Part shown: piece by piece, positions 7,337 to 10,818 of the stretch
Position numbering within the stretch: position 1 is the stretch's first letter
Layout of the letters: every line of letters starts with the position of its first letter
From: Candidatus Segetimicrobium genomatis
GTDB taxonomy: Bacteria; Sysuimicrobiota; Sysuimicrobiia; Sysuimicrobiales; Segetimicrobiaceae
Length of the DNA: 10,818 nucleotides
Direction: 5' to 3'
Assembly (NCBI GenBank): GCA_005883865.1
Contig: VBAO01000109.1
Span: 1 to 10,818, forward strand
Translations under genes and position numbers: made by a program
Notes under the pieces: model-generated
What the model was told of the DNA's origin: nothing
Databases searched by the model: none
The model's input: the letters and a program-made list of their open reading frames with translations, nothing else

Positions 7337-7708
7337 ATGGCCCTTGACGCAGGTACGGTTCTTGAAGGTGTCGTTGTCAAAATCACCCACTACGGCGCGT
7401 TCGTTGAGTTCCCCGATGGTAAGAGCGGTCTCGTCCACATCTCCGAGATTGCGGATACCTATGTCAAGGATGTCCGGGACTACCTGAAGGAGCAGGAGCG
7501 CGTCAAGGTCAAAGTCCTCGGCTACAATGAAAAAGGGAAGCTGGATCTCTCGGTCAAGCAGGCCCTCGACCCGGTCGAACGGCAGTCCCGGATGCGCGCC
7601 AAGGTCTCGTTCGACGAGAAGCTCGCCAAGTTCTTGAAGGAAAGCGAGGAACGTCTCCTCGATCTGAAGCGCAACACCGAGGCCAAGCGCGGCGGCCGCC
7701 GGCGCTAG
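7337..7708 (+). CDS. yabR: S1 RNA-binding domain protein (YabR / general stress protein 13 type)
   Basis: The 123-residue protein has one S1 OB-fold (about residues 6-74: GTVLEGVVVKITHYGAFVEF, SGLVHISEIAD, VKVKVLGYNEKGKLDLS). A charged helical tail follows (80-123) and ends in RGGRRR. Length and layout match Bacillus YabR (about 128 aa), which also follows divIC. Related small S1 proteins associate with ribosomes or RNA, but the role of YabR itself is not well defined. The ATG is the only sensible in-frame start. A purine-rich GGGAGGGA lies at 7317-7324 with a rather long spacer. An out-of-frame ATG at 7326 is ignored. The gene has its own strong promoter and is probably monocistronic. Confidence 0.88.
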   Translation: MALDAGTVLEGVVVKITHYGAFVEFPDGKSGLVHISEIADTYVKDVRDYLKEQERVKVKVLGYNEKGKLDLSVKQALDPVERQSRMRAKVSFDEKLAKFLKESEERLLDLKRNTEAKRGGRRR

Positions 7709-7714
7709 GCCGGC
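7698..7714. terminator. Possible bidirectional hairpin between convergent genes
   Basis: GCCGGC-GCTAG-GCCGGC forms a 6-bp all-GC stem with a 5-nt loop, overlapping the yabR stop codon and ending 6 nt before the stop of the convergent gene. There is no T-tract, so intrinsic termination is uncertain. Confidence 0.4.
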
Positions 7715-7720
7715 ACCCGA

Positions 7721-8059
7721 TCACTCGATCCCCAGCATCCAGGCGACGTCTTCGAACGCCTGCCACACGATCTCGTCGCTCTGCATCCGCCGGCTCTGGT
7801 CCCGGATGTCGACGAGCCCCTCGAGTTGCTCGAGTTCCTCCTCCATTCGCCGCAGCCGGTTCCGCAGTCCCACGACCCGCTGATCGTCGGTCGACGCGGG
7901 GAGGAGTCCGCGGAGCTTCTCGATCGTCTCCCGCTCCACCCGGCGCGCCAGGCGATCGATCTCGAGCGGCTCGAGCCGCGAGTAGACCACGAGCCCCCGG
8001 CGCTCCTCGATGGCGTCCGCCACGACGCCCTGGAGCTGTTTCAGCACCTGCTCGCTCAT
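7721..8059 (-). CDS. Hypothetical small charged helical protein
   Basis: I do not recognise this 112-residue protein. It starts MSEQVLKQLQGVVADAIEER and contains heptad-like, highly charged helices (for example LRNRLRRMEEELEQLEGL, about residues 66-83) and a C-terminal EIVWQAFEDVAWMLGIE. It has no signal peptide, membrane segment or cysteine. The start is chosen because ATG 8059 overlaps the TGA of the upstream toroid-protein gene (ATGA, 8056-8059), a pattern of translational coupling. The same frame stays open to 8728, but that extension lies inside the upstream gene and reads as low-complexity shadow. Codon use resembles the neighbours. It probably functions with the toroid protein, perhaps as a partner or oligomerising subunit (inference only). 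Confidence 0.72.
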   Translation of the reverse strand: MSEQVLKQLQGVVADAIEERRGLVVYSRLEPLEIDRLARRVERETIEKLRGLLPASTDDQRVVGLRNRLRRMEEELEQLEGLVDIRDQSRRMQSDEIVWQAFEDVAWMLGIE

Positions 8060-8982
8060 GATGCGCCCCCGCCCGACGCGGGTTCGCCGGCGCGGTCCTG
8101 CGGGCCTTCCACCTCCGACATGGGCTCCGACACGGCCCCGTAGAGCAGGAGCACGCGGAGCGCCCTGAGCGACACCTCGACGCGGTAGAACTCCCCGTCC
8201 TCCGACGGCCACGACCCGGTCGGTTCCGCAAGCGCCCGCAGCCGGGCCACCCCCTGCCGGACCACGGGCACGCGCGTGCTCACCCCGGCCTCCGCCATGC
8301 AGTTCAGCATCCCCACGAGGGCTCCGGCGCTCCACCGCTCGGCCTCGACGGCTCCGAGCGCGTCGAGCGCCCGGGCGCAAACGGCCGAGCCCGGCCCTTC
8401 GGTGCACCGGAACAGCGCCGCCGCCATCCAGGTGGTCCGGATGTATCCCAGGAATCGCCCGTCGGCCGCCTGCCGCGCCCGGAGATAACCCATCGCCCGG
8501 GACACGGCGTGATCGTGGCGGTGCCCCAGCAACACGAGCCAGTACGCCGCCTGCGCCGTGCAGAGCGCCTGCACCCGGGAATCCCCCGGCAGGAGCCTCG
8601 GCGGAGGGCCGTATCGCACCAACCCCGGGGGCTGGTCCCAGGAGCCGTCGGGGCGCTGCACGGTAAACAGATACGTGACCACGCGCTGAGCCACCGCCCC
8701 GGCGAGCGTCCCAAGGTCCTGCAACCATCGGAGCACGAGCGCGGTGGTGTCGATCGATGAGGGACGCCCCTGGATCAACTCGGAAGGGAACCCTCCGTCG
8801 TCGTTCTGCCGCGCCTCGAGCGTGCGAATGACCTTCGCCTCGGGCCGGGGGCGGCCGAGCAATCCGCGCAACCGCGCCCGCTCGGTCTCGTTGCCGTTGT
8901 GATCGATCCAGGCGATGGTGCGCCGCCAGTCGTAGGCGCCCGCAGGCAGCGCCACCGCCTCGGTGTCAATCGCCCGAGCCAT
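8056..8982 (-). CDS. Alpha/alpha-toroid protein with prenyltransferase/squalene-cyclase-type repeats
   Basis: The 308-residue protein carries spaced repeats of the QW/terpene-cyclase type: LEARQNDDGGFPSEL (55-69), TVQRPDGSWDQ (107-117), RARQAADGRFLGY (168-180) and AEPTGSWPSEDGEFYRVEVS (252-271), each followed by a helix. These are typical of the alpha/alpha-barrel shared by squalene-hopene cyclases, protein prenyltransferases and related proteins. It is about half the length of a squalene-hopene cyclase, and I see no DxDD acid motif, only SSIDTTA (76-82), so cyclase activity is doubtful. There is no signal peptide or membrane helix. A strong purine-rich ribosome binding site (complement of 8991-8999) supports the ATG at 8982. 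It overlaps the next gene by 4 nt. The function is unknown. Confidence 0.8.
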   Translation of the reverse strand: MARAIDTEAVALPAGAYDWRRTIAWIDHNGNETERARLRGLLGRPRPEAKVIRTLEARQNDDGGFPSELIQGRPSSIDTTALVLRWLQDLGTLAGAVAQRVVTYLFTVQRPDGSWDQPPGLVRYGPPPRLLPGDSRVQALCTAQAAYWLVLLGHRHDHAVSRAMGYLRARQAADGRFLGYIRTTWMAAALFRCTEGPGSAVCARALDALGAVEAERWSAGALVGMLNCMAEAGVSTRVPVVRQGVARLRALAEPTGSWPSEDGEFYRVEVSLRALRVLLLYGAVSEPMSEVEGPQDRAGEPASGGGAS

Positions 8983-8990
8983 CGTCCGGC

Positions 8991-8999
8991 CCTCCTCCC
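8991..8999 (-). promoter_or_regulatory. Strong Shine-Dalgarno of the toroid gene
   Basis: On the minus strand this reads GGGAGGAGG, 8 nt before the ATG at 8982. It decides the start of the toroid-repeat gene. Confidence 0.7.
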
Positions 9000-9011
9000 A
9001 CCTCCATATCT

Positions 9012-9022
9012 TCTCCGGGAGA
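9012..9022. repeat. Short palindrome in divergent intergenic region
   Basis: TCTCC-G-GGAGA is a perfect 5-bp inverted repeat within the 74-nt gap between the toroid gene and the dehydrogenase gene. It could be an operator; it could also be chance in GC-rich DNA. Confidence 0.22.
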
Positions 9023-9056
9023 GGAAGCCCTTCCCACCAGGCCGAAGAGGCGTCGC

Positions 9057-9953
9057 ATGGCTGAGCGCATCGGCTTCATCGGTCCGGGCGCCATGGGCGC
9101 GCCCATGGCCGCCAACCTGCTGCGGGGCGGGTTCCCCGTCACCACCCTCATCCACCGCAATCCCGGGCCGGCGCAGGCGCTCGAGGCGCAGGGCGCGCGG
9201 ATCGCCCGGTCGCGTTCGGCGTTGCTCGAAGAGTGCCCCGTGGTGCTGGCCTGCCTCCCGACCTCGGCCGAGGTCGAGGAGGTGGTCCTCGGTTCGGGCG
9301 GGGTTCTGGAGTCGGGACGGCCGGGCGGCGTCTTTGTCGACATGGGCACCAGCCGCCCCGCCTCCACGCGGATGCTGGCGGACCGCCTGGGGATCCGCGG
9401 GATCGCGATGCTCGATGCCCCGATCACCGGCGGCGTGCGCGGCGCGCGCGAGGGCACGCTCACGATCTATGTGGGCGGCGCCCCGGAGGTGTTTGCCCGC
9501 GTGCGCCCGGCGTTCGAGGCGATGGGCCGGACGGTGTTGCACATGGGCGGGACCGCCGCCGGTCATCTGACCAAGCTCCTGAACAACATGCTCTCCCTCG
9601 CCTCGATGGCGGCGCTGGCCGAGGTGCTCCCCCTCGGCGTCCGGCTTGGGCTCGATCCCCCGCTTCTCGTGCAGGCGCTCGCCGCGGGGTCGGGCGCCAC
9701 CACGATGATCCCGGGGCGGGGCGAGCGAATCCTCCAGCGCGACTTCACCGCGTCGTTCCGGATCGACCTCGCGCACAAGGACCTCCGCCTCGCGCAGGAG
9801 GTGGCGCAGGACGTGAACCTCCCGCCGCCGGTGACCCAGGCCGCGGCGATGACGTTTACCATGGCGCGCAGCCTCGGCCTCGACGCGGAGGACACCGTGG
9901 CCGTCGTCAAAGTGTGGGAGCGGCTGCTGGGGGTGGAGGTGCGCGGCCGCTGA
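9057..9953 (+). CDS. NAD(P)-dependent beta-hydroxyacid dehydrogenase (3-hydroxyisobutyrate dehydrogenase / tartronate semialdehyde reductase family)
   Basis: The 298 residues match this family's length. The N-terminal Rossmann fold shows GFIGPGAMGAPMAANL (6-21), with HRN (33-35) at the end of the second strand. The Arg there hints at NADP(H), but only weakly. The substrate-binding motif DAPITGGVRGAREGTLTIYVGG (120-141), the catalytic Lys K173 in GHLTKLLNNML and K241 in HKDLRLAQE are all present. Family members oxidise or reduce 3-hydroxyisobutyrate, tartronate semialdehyde or similar short beta-hydroxyacids, and the true substrate cannot be read from the sequence. The ATG is supported by AAGAGG (9045-9050, 6-nt spacer). 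The gene stands alone, divergent from the toroid gene, and its stop is one base from the convergent hydantoinase gene. Confidence 0.9.
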   Translation: MAERIGFIGPGAMGAPMAANLLRGGFPVTTLIHRNPGPAQALEAQGARIARSRSALLEECPVVLACLPTSAEVEEVVLGSGGVLESGRPGGVFVDMGTSRPASTRMLADRLGIRGIAMLDAPITGGVRGAREGTLTIYVGGAPEVFARVRPAFEAMGRTVLHMGGTAAGHLTKLLNNMLSLASMAALAEVLPLGVRLGLDPPLLVQALAAGSGATTMIPGRGERILQRDFTASFRIDLAHKDLRLAQEVAQDVNLPPPVTQAAAMTFTMARSLGLDAEDTVAVVKVWERLLGVEVRGR

Positions 9954-9970
9954 GTCAGAGCAGGCCGCGC
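9941..9970. terminator. Hairpin spanning two convergent stop codons
   Basis: GCGCGGCC (9941-9948) pairs with GGCCGCGC (9963-9970). The stem can extend by GCT/AGC with one bulged A, leaving a 7-nt loop (9952-9958). The stops of both convergent genes (TGA 9951-9953 and TCA 9955-9957) lie inside it. It is a plausible bidirectional terminator, although no T-tract follows on either strand. Confidence 0.5.
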
Positions 9971-10818
9971 TCCCGATCCCGGGCCACCGCCGCAGGATCC
10001 CGCTCGGCCGGGTCCCCATAGCCCGCGCCCCCGGGCGTCTGCATCACCAGGACGTCTCCGCGCCGCAGGTGGGTCGTGTGCTTCGAAGGCAGCACCTCCT
10101 CGGCACCGCCCGCCCGCCGCACGAGGTGGCGGGCCAGGCCGCCCGGACCGCCGCCGGCGAGCCCCCAGGGCGCCACGCGGGTGCGCTCGGTGAGGATCGA
10201 GACGGTCGCCTCCTCCGCGAGCAGCTCCCACTCCCGGCGGACCCCGCACCCGCCGCGCCAGCGGCCGCTCCCCCCGGTCCCCGGCCTCAACTCGTACGCC
10301 CGAAAGCGCAGCGGCAGCGACTGCTCGATCGCCTCGATCGGGGTGTTCATCGTGTTGGTCATGTTGCAGTGGATCCCGTCGATCCCATCGAGCCCGGGGC
10401 GGCCGCCCATGCCCCCGGCGATCGTCTCGTAGAACGTCCAGGTCCGCTGCGCGCCGGGATCGAAGCCGCCCATCGTCACGTTGCTCATCGACCCGTTGCT
10501 CGCGGCCGGGACCCGGCCCGGGACGGCCCCCGCCAGCGCCCGGAGGACCGTGTCGGCGATGCGCTGGTTGGTTTCCGTGTTCCCGACCCCGACGGGGGCG
10601 GGCTTCGCGGGGTTGATCAGGGTCCCGGGGGGCACCCGGATCACGACCGGCCGGAGCCAGCCGTCGTTCATCACCGAGTCGGGATCGCACACCGCCTTGA
10701 GCGCGTACAGCACGGCGGCGTGGGTGACGCCCAGGATCGCGTTGATCGGCCGCGGCACCTGGGGGTCCGTTCCGGCAAAATCGACCGTGACCGAGTCGGG
10801 CGCCACGATGACGGCGGC
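9955..10818 (-). CDS. hyuB: Hydantoinase B / 5-oxoprolinase subunit (HyuB family), N-terminus cut by window edge
   Basis: The frame is open to the last base of the window, so the gene starts beyond it. About 287 residues are visible of a family length near 520-580, and the C-terminus is complete. Family signatures are VDFAGTDPQVPRPINAI near the visible start, then NPAKPAPVGVGNTETNQRI, PAASNGSMSNVTMGG, FYETIAGGMGGRPGLDG, HCNMTNTMNTPIEAIEQ, GGSGRWRGGCGVRREWEL, GDVLVMQTPGGAGYG and the ending RERGLL. HyuB pairs with HyuA in ATP-dependent hydrolysis of N-methylhydantoin, 5-oxoproline or similar cyclic amides; acetone carboxylase beta/alpha subunits are relatives. HyuA would be expected just beyond the window. 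An apparent GTG start at 10806 is internal. The exact substrate is undetermined. Confidence 0.93.
   Translation of the reverse strand, partial: AAVIVAPDSVTVDFAGTDPQVPRPINAILGVTHAAVLYALKAVCDPDSVMNDGWLRPVVIRVPPGTLINPAKPAPVGVGNTETNQRIADTVLRALAGAVPGRVPAASNGSMSNVTMGGFDPGAQRTWTFYETIAGGMGGRPGLDGIDGIHCNMTNTMNTPIEAIEQSLPLRFRAYELRPGTGGSGRWRGGCGVRREWELLAEEATVSILTERTRVAPWGLAGGGPGGLARHLVRRAGGAEEVLPSKHTTHLRRGDVLVMQTPGGAGYGDPAERDPAAVARDRERGLL

Noticed and set aside
8060..8728. N-terminal extension of the small helical protein (frame open to 8728)
   Set aside because: The extension lies inside the toroid gene and looks like shadow translation; the ATGA overlap at 8056-8059 gives a natural start.
8775..10019. 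414-codon minus-strand frame across the dehydrogenase
   Set aside because: It overlaps three real genes (toroid, dehydrogenase, HyuB end). It shows only His/Arg/Gly-rich shadow sequence.

Overview
This is a GC-rich, gene-dense bacterial chromosome segment with very short intergenic spaces and frequent overlapping or GTG starts. No tRNA, rRNA, CRISPR array or insertion sequence is visible. The left two thirds form a housekeeping cluster of Gram-positive / Terrabacteria type: mfd, mazG, rqcP (yabO), eno, a lytic transglycosylase, divIC/ftsB and an S1-domain protein (yabR-like). The combination mixes the Bacillus order (mfd..yabN-yabO..divIC-yabR) with the actinobacterial order (mfd-mazG-lytic transglycosylase-eno-divIC). 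No sporulation genes (spoVT, yabP, yabQ) lie between them. My best guess is a GC-rich, non-sporulating and probably uncultured lineage near the Firmicutes/Actinobacteria root. I cannot name the phylum from this window alone.

Layout. Positions 2-4701 (+ strand): C-terminal two thirds of Mfd, MazG, RqcP and enolase, closely packed and likely one operon. Positions 4711-5720 (- strand): a REC-HD-GYP cyclic-di-GMP response regulator whose last part is damaged. Positions 5721-5967: a divergent intergenic region. Positions 5968-7143 (+): a membrane-anchored lytic transglycosylase, also damaged, overlapping divIC by 4 nt. Positions 7272-7708 (+): an S1-domain RNA-binding protein behind a perfect consensus sigma-70 promoter. 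Positions 7721-8982 (-): two overlapping genes, an alpha/alpha-toroid (prenyltransferase/terpene-cyclase-repeat) protein and a small charged helical protein. Positions 9057-9953 (+): a beta-hydroxyacid dehydrogenase. Positions 9955-10818 (-): the C-terminal half of a hydantoinase B / oxoprolinase subunit, cut by the window edge.

The most notable observation is that two adjacent divergent genes, the HD-GYP regulator and the lytic transglycosylase, each appear to have lost an internal block of roughly 20-26 codons with a change of frame. In both cases the rest of the conserved domain resumes in another frame after the junction. This points either to real small deletions or to a local assembly fault. 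Otherwise the window joins transcription-coupled repair, nucleotide-pool cleaning, ribosome quality control, glycolysis and division-site cell-wall genes in one locus. The right end carries a metabolic gene pair and an uncharacterised toroid/helical two-gene unit.
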